From positions 256,702 to 320,701 of the forward strand of contig CALHCF010000009.1 in assembly GCA_937930635.1 (NCBI GenBank): a stretch of 64,000 nt of DNA, in the 5' to 3' direction. The stretch comes from an uncultured Rhizobiaceae group bacterium (GTDB lineage: Bacteria > Pseudomonadota > Alphaproteobacteria > Rhizobiales > Rhizobiaceae). Below the pieces are notes generated by a model that had not been told where the DNA came from, did not search any database, and saw nothing but the letters and a program-made list of their open reading frames with translations. A program made the position numbers and the translations under genes. Below, piece after piece: positions 36,919-44,809 of the stretch. Positions within the stretch are counted from its first letter, which is position 1. Each line of letters begins with the position of its first letter.

Positions 36919-37989
36919 TCAGCTTTCAAATCTGAAGAACAAGATGCGTCCTTCCAACAACCAGGACAAACCAAGCCGGGCTCCAATCAATATGGATATC
37001 ATTGTGACTGGTACGGACACGGCAAGGAGCGAGGCGGCGCTGACGCCTTGTCCAATTGTGCAGCCGATAGATAGCACTCCGCCGAAGCCCATGAGCGCTG
37101 CGCCGCTGATATGTCTTTTGAGCTCCCTTGCGTCGTCGCAAGCTTCCCAACGCACATCATCTGCCAAATAGGCAGCCGCTGCCGCTCCAGCAATTGTGCC
37201 GAAAATCATGCCAACGCCATAGTCCGGCGCTGTGCCCGTATAAACACCAAGCTGCATGATCGCGTCAGACACAGGGGCGATGAAGCTTGCCGATTCAACC
37301 TGCAGGGGATCAAAAGAGCTCGCGGCGAAAGATGACGTCAGCAGCCAGCCGGCGGTGACGATTGTGCCAAATATCAAGCCCGTACTGATGAGTTTGAGGT
37401 CCTTCCGCGCAATTGGATCGCGAAATATCCAGAGGCAAAGGATGACAATGATTGTTACGGGCAAGATGATGGAAACATCCCTGCCAACGAGGGTCGAGGC
37501 GATCGCAACTGCAGACTGATTTCCCACCTCCGCAAAATCCAAACTAAAGGCATGGGTTTCGTCGGGACGTGCCAGAGCGACGAGACCTCTTTGGGTCGAC
37601 AAGGCGGTGAGGCCGAGAACCAGAAGTGCAACAAAGCTCTTTAAACTGCCTCCTCCCAGGCGAACCAGCGCACCAAAACCGCAGGTTCCAATCAGCGCCA
37701 TGCCAAACCCAAAGCTGATGCCACCAACGATAGCAGAGAGGATATCTAAGCGGGGATTGAGATAGAAAGATTGTGTGGCATCAAACCAGCCGAGAGCTAT
37801 CACGGTTTGTGTAAGAGCGATTGCAACGACAGCAGAAAACACCCAGGTGCGAACACCGCTTCCATTGCCAGCATACCAATATTGCTCAAGTGCGGTCAGC
37901 GTGCAAAAGAAATTCCGGCGAGCGACAAAGCCAAGCACAAACCCACAGAACAATCCTGCAAGAGGCAGGAGAAACGTCGTTGCTTCCAT
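36919..37989 (-). CDS. YeeE/YedE family sulfur (thiosulfate) transporter
   Basis: 356 residues, about nine membrane segments. It carries two related repeats with the family cysteines: GGISFGFGMALIGTCGFGAL and GFGGVLSIGCTIGQGVSAAS. In the thiosulfate importer TsuA these Cys residues relay thiosulfate across the membrane. It ends the leftward arm soxS-arsR-yeeE of the sulfur locus and converges with the rhodanese gene. Confidence 0.92.
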   Translation of the reverse strand: MEATTFLLPLAGLFCGFVLGFVARRNFFCTLTALEQYWYAGNGSGVRTWVFSAVVAIALTQTVIALGWFDATQSFYLNPRLDILSAIVGGISFGFGMALIGTCGFGALVRLGGGSLKSFVALLVLGLTALSTQRGLVALARPDETHAFSLDFAEVGNQSAVAIASTLVGRDVSIILPVTIIVILCLWIFRDPIARKDLKLISTGLIFGTIVTAGWLLTSSFAASSFDPLQVESASFIAPVSDAIMQLGVYTGTAPDYGVGMIFGTIAGAAAAAYLADDVRWEACDDARELKRHISGAALMGFGGVLSIGCTIGQGVSAASLLAVSVPVTMISILIGARLGLSWLLEGRILFFRFES

Positions 37990-38026
37990 TTCCTAACCCC
38001 ATACTCCAAAGGCAAGATTGGCTCGA

Positions 38027-38371
38027 TTAGCTGTTTCTTACCGGCGCACAAAACAGGTCGTAGAGCTGGGAGATGATTTCAGCCACCTCGTCACTTGCGA
38101 TACTGTAGTAGATCGTGCGGCCTTCTCTTCGGGTCGTGACCAATCGGTCAAATCGCAATCGGGCAAGCTGCTGGGATACCGCCGCCTGTGGCATCGACAT
38201 TGTCTTTTCAAGTTCGGTGACGGTTTTCTCACCTTCGGTGAGCAGACAAAGAACAAGCAATCGCGTTTCGTGCGAGAGTGCTTTTAAAAGCTCGCTGGCC
38301 TTGCGCGCCTGCTCAAAAAGCGACCGCATTTCCTCAGGCGTTGTTTCATTGTCAAACTTTGGAAGTGCCAT
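38027..38371 (-). CDS. ArsR family sulfide/persulfide-responsive repressor (SqrR/BigR/SoxR type)
   Basis: 114 residues with a winged helix: LLKALSHETRLLVLCLLTEG, then EKTMSMPQAAVSQQLARLR as recognition region. Cys42 and Cys108 (LVLCLL and DLFCAP) are exactly the pair that forms an intramolecular polysulfide bridge in SqrR, BigR and related sensors; metal-binding ArsR motifs (ELCVCDL) are absent. Expected to bind the soxS/soxY intergenic region and derepress on sulfane sulfur. It lies between soxS and the transporter on the same strand. Confidence 0.9.
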   Translation of the reverse strand: MALPKFDNETTPEEMRSLFEQARKASELLKALSHETRLLVLCLLTEGEKTVTELEKTMSMPQAAVSQQLARLRFDRLVTTRREGRTIYYSIASDEVAEIISQLYDLFCAPVRNS

Positions 38372-38400
38372 CGCAAATACTCAATCAGCTCTTTCATCTT

Positions 38401-38781
38401 TCAGTTTAACTTTTTTAGCATCTGGCCGAGTTTGAACCAAAAGGCTTCCTCGCCCTGATAGCCATAAATTCGTTCAACCTCCACCCCTTGATCCACCAGA
38501 ATGAATGTGGGTGTAAACCGTTCGCGCGGAACTTTCTCAAGGTCCGACGGCCAGTCCTTATGAATATCAATTACACGAAGGGGCGCGCGTTTCCCTTCGT
38601 CTGTCTTGTTGTAGACAATACCAATCTCCGCCTTCCAACGGGCGCACCATGGGCAGCCGCGTTGTTCCACCATAACGAGTTGAGCCGCAAAGACCGGCGT
38701 AGCTGTGATCACAACGGACATCAAGAAGGCGAACGGCAAGAGAACCATTGCACATCTTTTGATGAGATTTCTATTTTTCAT
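38401..38781 (-). CDS. soxS: Periplasmic thioredoxin-like protein SoxS
   Basis: 126 residues with a signal peptide (MKNRNLIKRCAMVLLPFAFLM, cut near VFAAQ). The mature part has the redox motif EQRGCPWCARW, a cis-proline segment RFTPTFILVDQG and the fold of thioredoxin-like SoxS, which reactivates SoxY. The ATG 38781 start directly precedes the signal; a longer frame from 38829 is not supported. Divergent from soxY across a 243-base region. Confidence 0.87.
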   Translation of the reverse strand: MKNRNLIKRCAMVLLPFAFLMSVVITATPVFAAQLVMVEQRGCPWCARWKAEIGIVYNKTDEGKRAPLRVIDIHKDWPSDLEKVPRERFTPTFILVDQGVEVERIYGYQGEEAFWFKLGQMLKKLN

Positions 38782-38879
38782 CCGGTCCGCTTCATATCTT
38801 CTTACTTGCGACTTACACAAAGGTGGCAAAGCGCTTTCATAATCACAATTGCCAATTTCTGATCGAAAAGCACCACTTG

Positions 38880-38895
38880 TGAATTGACATATTCA
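38880..38895. promoter_or_regulatory. Palindrome overlapping a promoter in the soxS/soxY divergent region
   Basis: TGAATTGACATATTCA has 5-bp inverted arms (TGAAT and ATTCA). It contains TTGACA at 38885-38889 region, a good -35 element, and is followed by AT-rich sequence with a second ATATTCA at 38913-38919. It is the best candidate operator for the two-cysteine ArsR repressor encoded next to soxS. Binding by that protein is inference. Confidence 0.5.
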
Positions 38896-39024
38896 AAAAA
38901 TCATATTTACCTATATTCACGTTGATGCGCAATCAGATTCTTCCATTGTGGCTATCCACCATGATTAGGACAGGCGCATCGGCTACGACCTTGCAACTTG
39001 CGCGACGGATCTGCTGGAGAGACC

Positions 39025-39486
39025 ATGATTATAGACAGACGACAGTTGATGAAGACAAGCCTCGGTTTGGCTGTGCTCACCGGCGTACCGGGCGTAATGA
39101 CGGTCAAGTCATTCGCCTCAACAGAGCCGACTGCGGCGGACCGCATTAAAGAGTTTACCGGCGGCAGTGAAATGCTGGAAGGCAAACTGTCACTGACAAC
39201 TCCCGAAATTGCGGAAAACGGTAACGTTGTTCCGGTTTTGGTCGAAGTCGATAGTGAAATGACAGACGGTGATTTCGTTGAAGAAATCATGGTTGTTGCA
39301 GACGGAAATCCCAACCCGGAAGTCGTGAAGTTTCGTTTCACACCGATGAGCGGTGAGGCAACTGCAAAGATCCGAATTCGCCTGGCGCAAACGCAAAACG
39401 TGACCGCAATCGCGAGGATGAATGATGGCAGCTTCCAGGTGGCGGCCAATCAGGTGAAAGTCACGATCGGCGGATGTGGCGGCTGA
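39025..39486 (+). CDS. soxY: Sulfur-oxidation carrier protein SoxY
   Basis: 153 residues. A Tat-type leader (RRQLMKTSLGLAVLTGVPG) precedes the carrier domain, and the C-terminus is TIGGCGG: the swinging arm whose Cys carries the thiosulfate-derived sulfur adduct. ATG 39025 follows GGAGAG. It is normally charged by SoxXA, which is not seen in this cluster. It is translated 13 bases ahead of soxZ. Confidence 0.95.
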   Translation: MIIDRRQLMKTSLGLAVLTGVPGVMTVKSFASTEPTAADRIKEFTGGSEMLEGKLSLTTPEIAENGNVVPVLVEVDSEMTDGDFVEEIMVVADGNPNPEVVKFRFTPMSGEATAKIRIRLAQTQNVTAIARMNDGSFQVAANQVKVTIGGCGG

Positions 39487-39499
39487 AGGAGCAAAAACA

Positions 39500-39823
39500 A
39501 TGGCAAAACCAAGAGTAAAAGTTCCAAAAAAAGTCGCTGCTGGTGAGGTTTTCACCATCAAGACTTTGATCAGTCATCCGATGGAATCCGGTCAGCGCAA
39601 AGACCGGAAAACTGGCGAAACGATTCCAAGAAAAATCATCAATAAGTTCTCCGCAACGTTTAATGGCGTTGAGGTGTTTTCTGCGGGTCTCGAGCCGTCG
39701 ATTTCTGCCAATCCCTACATGGAATTCACCGCCAAAGTGAATGAAGGCGGCACGTTTAAATTCGTTTGGCTGGATGACGATGGCAGCGAGTATTCGATCG
39801 AGAAAAAAGTTTCCATCAAATAA
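39500..39823 (+). CDS. soxZ: Sulfur-oxidation protein SoxZ
   Basis: 107 residues, leaderless, exported with SoxY as SoxYZ. Family features: PRVKVPKKVAAGEVFTIKTL, ISHPMESGQRKD and the C-terminal FVWLDDDGSEYSIEKKVSI. A GGAG precedes the ATG at 39500 closely. It pairs with SoxY as the substrate carrier. Confidence 0.96.
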   Translation: MAKPRVKVPKKVAAGEVFTIKTLISHPMESGQRKDRKTGETIPRKIINKFSATFNGVEVFSAGLEPSISANPYMEFTAKVNEGGTFKFVWLDDDGSEYSIEKKVSIK

Positions 39824-39867
39824 AAAACGAACTGAGGATGGGTGCGTTTGGTGCGCGTCCAAAGGCC

Positions 39868-39880
39868 GGGGGGGGGGGGG
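39868..39880 (+). repeat. Homopolymer of 13 G in the soxZ-soxB gap
   Basis: Thirteen consecutive G residues, 30 bases before the soxB start and 45 after the soxZ stop. Such a tract is prone to slipped-strand length change and to sequencing error. It is not in a recognisable coding frame. Confidence 0.9.
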
Positions 39881-39910
39881 CGAAAATAATCGCCGCCAAT
39901 AGGGAGAGGC

Positions 39911-41608
39911 ATGTTCTCACGCAGAGAATTTTTGCAATTTGGCGCCGTTGCTGCATCCACGTTGGTTACGGCTCAAGCCGGTCTGTCGAGTCGTTCGATG
40001 GCCCAACAACGTTTGACCCAGGATGACTTGCTGAATTTTGACAGCAAGGGACAGGTAACTCTCCTTCATTTCACCGATGTCCATGCGCAGTTAAAGCCGG
40101 TGTATTTCCGTCCTCCGTCAACCAATCTAGGTGTCGGCGATTATGCGGGATTGCCGCCCCATTTGGTTGGTGATGAATTCCTCCGGCATTTTGATCTGAC
40201 ACCCAAGACACCGCTCGCCTACGCCCATACAATGGTCGACTATGTCGATTTGGCCAGAAGTTTTGGGAAGCTTGGCGGGCTAGACCGTGTCTCCACATTG
40301 GTTAAAGCGATCCGTGCGGAGCGCGGCGAAGGAAAGGTGCTCTTTCTCGATGGTGGTGACACCTGGCAGGGATCGTATACATCGCTGAAAACCAACGGCG
40401 CCGATATGGTCGAGTGCATGAAATTGCTCAAACCCGACGCGATGGTTGGTCATTGGGAATTTACCTTTGGCGAGGAGCGGGTTCAGGAAATCGTTGATGC
40501 GCTGGGCTTTCCGTTTCTTGCGTCCAACGTGGTCGACAATGAATGGGAAGAGCCGGTTTTTGAAAGCACCGCCTCCTTCGAAAAAGGGGGGGTGAATGTG
40601 GCCGTCATCGGACAGGCCATGCCCTATACCCCCATCGCAAACCCGCGCTGGAAAATCCCTAACTGGTCGTTTGGAATCAGACCCGACTTGCTTCAAAAGA
40701 ACGTCGATGCCGCTCGCGCTAAGGGAGCGGAAGTTGTCGTTTTATTGTCTCACAATGGTTTCGACGTTGACCGGAAACTTGCCGGCTTGATTTCCGGTAT
40801 CGATGTCATTTTGACTGGGCACACCCATGATGCGGTTCCTCAAGCGATTAACATTGATGGGACACTGCTTCTCTCTTCCGGTTCACACGGAAAATATCTA
40901 GGGCGCGTTGACCTCGAGATAAAGGGCGGCAAGGTCGTCGATTATTCGTCAAACCTGATCCCTGTGTTTTCCGATGTGGTGGAATCAGACGCTGAGATGG
41001 CGGCAAAGGTTGTTGAATTTAGAGGGCCTCATGAAACCGAACTCAATCGGGTTTTGGGGAAAACTGAAGGGTTGCTTTACAGACGCGGGAACTTCAACGG
41101 CACCTGGGACGATCTGATTTGCGAAGGCCTAATTGAGCAGCGCGATGCGGAGATTTCGTTATCGCCCGGCTTCCGTTGGGGAGCAACGCTTCTGCCGGGT
41201 CAGGATATTACGGTCGACGACCTCTATAACCAGACGGCGATCAATTACCCCAATGTCTATCGGGTTGAGTTCACCGGTGCGCAACTCAAAGAGATTCTGG
41301 AAGACGTGTGCGACAATCTGTTCAACAAGGACCCGTTCCTGCAGCAGGGCGGAGACATGGTTCGGGTTGGCGGAATGGGCTATTCCTGCGCTCCGGATCA
41401 GGAGATCGGAAGCCGTATTTCCGACATGACGCTGCTGCGTTCCGGAGAACCAATTGAGGCGAGCAAAAGCTATGTGGTGGCCGGTTGGGCTTCAGTGAAT
41501 GAAGGCACCGAAGGCCCGCCCATCTATGATCTTATGAAAAAACACATCATTTCCAAAGGCTCGATCAACATACCTGAAAGTCAAAACGTAAAACTGCTTC
41601 GAACCTAG
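39911..41608 (+). CDS. soxB: Thiosulfohydrolase SoxB
   Basis: 565 residues with a Tat leader (SRREFLQFGAVAASTLVTAQ). It is a dimanganese metallophosphoesterase-like enzyme that hydrolyses the sulfonate from SoxY-bound cysteine-S-thiosulfonate. Metal-site motifs: LLHFTDVHAQLKP, DGGDTWQGSY, GHWEFTFG and GHTHDAV. The C-terminal 5'-nucleotidase domain spans about 370-565. AGGGAGAG precedes the ATG. In other sox clusters soxA usually sits just upstream of soxB; here the G-run does. Confidence 0.97.
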   Translation: MFSRREFLQFGAVAASTLVTAQAGLSSRSMAQQRLTQDDLLNFDSKGQVTLLHFTDVHAQLKPVYFRPPSTNLGVGDYAGLPPHLVGDEFLRHFDLTPKTPLAYAHTMVDYVDLARSFGKLGGLDRVSTLVKAIRAERGEGKVLFLDGGDTWQGSYTSLKTNGADMVECMKLLKPDAMVGHWEFTFGEERVQEIVDALGFPFLASNVVDNEWEEPVFESTASFEKGGVNVAVIGQAMPYTPIANPRWKIPNWSFGIRPDLLQKNVDAARAKGAEVVVLLSHNGFDVDRKLAGLISGIDVILTGHTHDAVPQAINIDGTLLLSSGSHGKYLGRVDLEIKGGKVVDYSSNLIPVFSDVVESDAEMAAKVVEFRGPHETELNRVLGKTEGLLYRRGNFNGTWDDLICEGLIEQRDAEISLSPGFRWGATLLPGQDITVDDLYNQTAINYPNVYRVEFTGAQLKEILEDVCDNLFNKDPFLQQGGDMVRVGGMGYSCAPDQEIGSRISDMTLLRSGEPIEASKSYVVAGWASVNEGTEGPPIYDLMKKHIISKGSINIPESQNVKLLRT

Positions 41609-41698
41609 CATCGCAACGCATGTTTCGAAGTGGGTGAGAATGCTTGCAATGCATATACAAATATGATTGTTTGAATATTAGGGGAGGAGAATGCTGAA

Positions 41699-42991
41699 AT
41701 GTCGTTGTCACATCGGGACGACCAGAAAGAGGTCGTGAATGTCGGTAGACGCAGACTACTAACCTCTGGTGCCGCCGGAGGCGCAACACTTCTCGCGAGC
41801 GCCACCAATGCTCTTTCAGCTTCAAAACCTGATCCAGCAATTACTGAAATTCAAGATTGGAACCGCTATACGGGTGACGGGGTCGACGCGCGCCCTTATG
41901 GAACGCCTTCCGCTTTCGAGAAGGATGTTGTTCGCCGAAACGTACCTTGGTTGACGGCAGACCCGATTGCTTCGGTGAACTTCACTCCCCTGCACGAACT
42001 TGACGGCATTATCACACCAAACGGCCTTTGCTTTGAGCGTCATCACGGTGGCATCGCCGAGATTGATCCAGCAGAGCACCGGCTGATGATCAATGGTCTA
42101 GTTGAAAGACCTCTTGTTTTTACCATGGAAGACCTGATGCGGTTCCCGCGTGTGAACCGGGTTTATTTCCTTGAGTGTGCTGCAAACACCGGCATGGAAT
42201 GGCGTGGAGCGCAGCTCAACGGATGTCAATTCACTCACGGCATGATCCACAACGTCATGTATACTGGCGTGCCGCTCCGCCTGCTTCTTGAAGAAGCGGG
42301 AGTGAAAACTGCCGGGAAATGGGTTCTCCCTGAAGGGGCCGATGCTTCGCACATGACGCGGTCCATTCCACTTGAGAAAGCGCTTGATGATTGCATTGTC
42401 GCTTTCAAGATGAATGGAGAAGCATTGCGCCCCGAACAGGGATATCCGGTTCGTCTCGTTGTTCCTGGTTGGGAAGGCAATATGTGGGTGAAGTGGCTGC
42501 GCCGCATCGAAGTTGGCGACCAGCCCTGGCATCACCGCGAGGAAACATCGAAATATACAGACCTGTTGGAAAGCGGCAAAGCCCGTCGCTTCACCTGGGA
42601 GATGGATGTCAAATCCGTCATCACCAACCCAAGCCCGCAGGCACCATTGACCCATGGGTCGGGTCACACGGTTCTGTCCGGTGTTGCCTGGTCAGGGTCT
42701 GGGAAAGTGAAGCGCGTTGATGTTTCAATCGATGGTGGACGCAATTGGCAGACCTCCCGTCTCGATGGGCCAAGCCTCTCAAAATCCATGCACCGCTTCT
42801 ATTTCGACTTTGATTGGGATGGATCGGAGATGTTCCTCCAGTCGCGCGCAATGGATGAGAACGGTCAGGTTCAGCCGACGAAGAACCAGCTACGAGAAGC
42901 CCGCGGTCCGAACTCAGTCTATCACAACAACTCAATTCAAACGTGGCATGTGAAACCAGATGGGAGTGCGGAAAATGTCGAAATTTCCTAA
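41699..42991 (+). CDS. soxC: Sulfane dehydrogenase subunit SoxC
   Basis: 430 residues with a Tat leader (RRRLLTSGAAGGATLLASA). It is a sulfite-oxidase-family molybdopterin protein: the molybdenum Cys lies in VYFLECAANTGMEWRG, followed by the Mo-Co dimerisation domain in the C-terminal 130 residues. With SoxD it oxidises the sulfane sulfur bound to SoxY. Presence of SoxCD normally means full oxidation to sulfate without sulfur globules. AGGAG precedes the ATG; soxD overlaps by 17 bases. Confidence 0.96.
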   Translation: MSLSHRDDQKEVVNVGRRRLLTSGAAGGATLLASATNALSASKPDPAITEIQDWNRYTGDGVDARPYGTPSAFEKDVVRRNVPWLTADPIASVNFTPLHELDGIITPNGLCFERHHGGIAEIDPAEHRLMINGLVERPLVFTMEDLMRFPRVNRVYFLECAANTGMEWRGAQLNGCQFTHGMIHNVMYTGVPLRLLLEEAGVKTAGKWVLPEGADASHMTRSIPLEKALDDCIVAFKMNGEALRPEQGYPVRLVVPGWEGNMWVKWLRRIEVGDQPWHHREETSKYTDLLESGKARRFTWEMDVKSVITNPSPQAPLTHGSGHTVLSGVAWSGSGKVKRVDVSIDGGRNWQTSRLDGPSLSKSMHRFYFDFDWDGSEMFLQSRAMDENGQVQPTKNQLREARGPNSVYHNNSIQTWHVKPDGSAENVEIS

Positions 42992-44078
42992 GCTTCTTCT
43001 TTCCCTGGCCGTTGTCGGTTCACTTGGCGGCGGCGTTTCATTCGCCGATGAAATCAAGGACGGCAAAAAGGTTTTTAAGAAATGCCGAGCCTGTCATGCG
43101 GTTGGCAAAAAGGCCAAAAACAAAGTCGGCCCGCATCTCAATGATCTGTTTGGCCGCACTGCTGGCGCTCTTGAGGGATACAAATTCTCCAAGGCCATGA
43201 AAGCTGCTGGCGCCGATGGTCTCGTCTGGAATAATGACACGATCGATCAGTTTGTGACCAAGCCAAAAAAGCTGATCAAAAAGACCAAAATGGCCTTTGC
43301 CGGACTGAAAAAAGAAAAAGATCGGGCAAATCTCATGGCCTATCTAAAGAGCTTTGACAGCGATGCCGGTTCTGATGCGGCTAAAGACGATAAGCCTGTA
43401 GACAAAGAAGCCTCGGGCGAACAAACGACAAAGACGGCAAGTACAACCGATGGAGCGACCCAGCCGAAGACTGCATCCGGCTCTGGCGGAAAACTCAATA
43501 TTGGCCGCCTTGCGCTCACTGAAGAGGTGAAGGCCTGGGACATTGATGTTCGCTACGATGGTCAAGGTCTGCCTCCGGGAAAAGGGACTGTTGCTGAAGG
43601 TGAACCAATTTTCACCGAACAATGCGCGTCCTGCCACGGTGATTTTGGTGAAGGTGTTGATCGTTGGCCTGTCCTCGCTGGTGGACAAGGCACGCTGGAA
43701 GATGATCGTCCTGAAAAAACGATTGGCTCCTATTGGCCATATACGTCAACTGTTTTCGACTATATCCGACGCGCAATGCCTTTTGGAAATGCGAGATCTT
43801 TGTCTGACGATGAGGTCTACGCTCTGACGGCCTATGTTTTATATCTCAATGACATTGTCGAAGATGAAGACTTCGAATTGTCAAAGGAGAATTTCAACTC
43901 GATCCGTCTCCCAAATGAGAAGAACTTCATTGCGGATACCCGCAATGAAGAACCGCATTACAAGCCCGTTACAGAACCTTGTATGAAAGACTGTAAACCG
44001 GAACCCGCCAAGCTGCTCATGCGCGCTCGCGTTCTCGATGTGACACCAGATGGTGATCACGAAGGGAGCCTTGATTAG
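42975..44078 (+). CDS. soxD: Sulfane dehydrogenase cytochrome subunit SoxD
   Basis: 367 residues, signal peptide at 1-24 (PKLLLSLAVVGSLGGGVSFA). Two c-type haem motifs, KKCRACH near residue 40 and QCASCH near 215, are joined by a Thr/Ser/Lys-rich linker of about 60 residues. MPFGNARSLSDDEVYALTAYVL is the second haem domain, with its axial Met. Accepts electrons from SoxC. The start ATG lies inside soxC. The first haem domain is strikingly like that of the next gene. Confidence 0.95.
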   Translation: MSKFPKLLLSLAVVGSLGGGVSFADEIKDGKKVFKKCRACHAVGKKAKNKVGPHLNDLFGRTAGALEGYKFSKAMKAAGADGLVWNNDTIDQFVTKPKKLIKKTKMAFAGLKKEKDRANLMAYLKSFDSDAGSDAAKDDKPVDKEASGEQTTKTASTTDGATQPKTASGSGGKLNIGRLALTEEVKAWDIDVRYDGQGLPPGKGTVAEGEPIFTEQCASCHGDFGEGVDRWPVLAGGQGTLEDDRPEKTIGSYWPYTSTVFDYIRRAMPFGNARSLSDDEVYALTAYVLYLNDIVEDEDFELSKENFNSIRLPNEKNFIADTRNEEPHYKPVTEPCMKDCKPEPAKLLMRARVLDVTPDGDHEGSLD

Positions 44079-44080
44079 CC

Positions 44081-44785
44081 GTGAAGAGTTGGGGAGGAAC
44101 AATCCGGAAATCTTCTAAGACCGTCCTGCTCTCGACTGTGGTGGCAGGAATTTTCCTTGGCTTGTTTGCGTCCAATGGATTGGCTTTGGCACCACCCAAA
44201 AGCTTCAAGAAATGCGTTGCCTGCCACCAGGTTGGGGAGGACGCCAAGAACACCGTTGGACCACAACTCAATGCGTTGGAAGAACGACCGATTGGCTCGG
44301 TTCCCGGCTACAAATATTCAAAGGCGCTTAAAAAGTTCGCGCAAGAAAATGACATCTGGACCGTCAATACGCTCGGTGAATTTCTGAAAAAACCGCGAAA
44401 ATACATTCGTGGTACGAAGATGAGTTTCGCCGGTCTGAAGAAGGAAAGCGAGCGGACCGAACTTGTGAATTGGTTGCTGCACACAGCCGAGAAAAAGGCA
44501 GATACCAGCGCAGATCAGTTGCTTGGAGCAAGTGCTGCTGCCCAGCAGGCTGACCCCGAATATGGGCAATATTTGTCCGGCGAGTGCGTCACCTGCCATC
44601 GCCCGGGTGGCGCAGAGGGCATTCCAAATATCAACGGTTGGGAATCGCGAAACTTCATTCACGTTCTCTACGAATACAAGCAGGAAGTGCGGAAAAATCC
44701 GGTGATGGTCACTGTCGCAAAAAGGCTTGGCGACGAGGAAATCGCCGCTCTGGCCGCCTATTTCGCCTCAATTGAGGCTGAGTGA
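44081..44785 (+). CDS. Dihaem cytochrome c, SoxE / FccA-like
   Basis: 234 residues with a signal or membrane anchor at 10-35. Two haem motifs: KKCVACHQVG and GECVTCHRPGG. The first domain closely parallels SoxD (FKKC-ACH, VGPQLNALEERPIGSVPGYK, TKMSFAGLKKE), while the second is of the sulfide dehydrogenase type. It starts with GTG 2 bases after soxD. It is followed by a flavoprotein and is expected to form a flavocytochrome complex, SoxEF or FccAB. The name soxE is probable but not certain. Confidence 0.88.
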   Translation: MKSWGGTIRKSSKTVLLSTVVAGIFLGLFASNGLALAPPKSFKKCVACHQVGEDAKNTVGPQLNALEERPIGSVPGYKYSKALKKFAQENDIWTVNTLGEFLKKPRKYIRGTKMSFAGLKKESERTELVNWLLHTAEKKADTSADQLLGASAAAQQADPEYGQYLSGECVTCHRPGGAEGIPNINGWESRNFIHVLYEYKQEVRKNPVMVTVAKRLGDEEIAALAAYFASIEAE

Positions 44786-44809
44786 ATTCCAAAGAAGGAG
44801 GAGAGAAGC

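Noticed and set aside
39838-40026. An open frame running across the 13-G tract into soxB
   Set aside because: Composition is atypical and it is out of frame with soxB; changing the tract by one or two G produces stops, so a translational phase switch is not supported.
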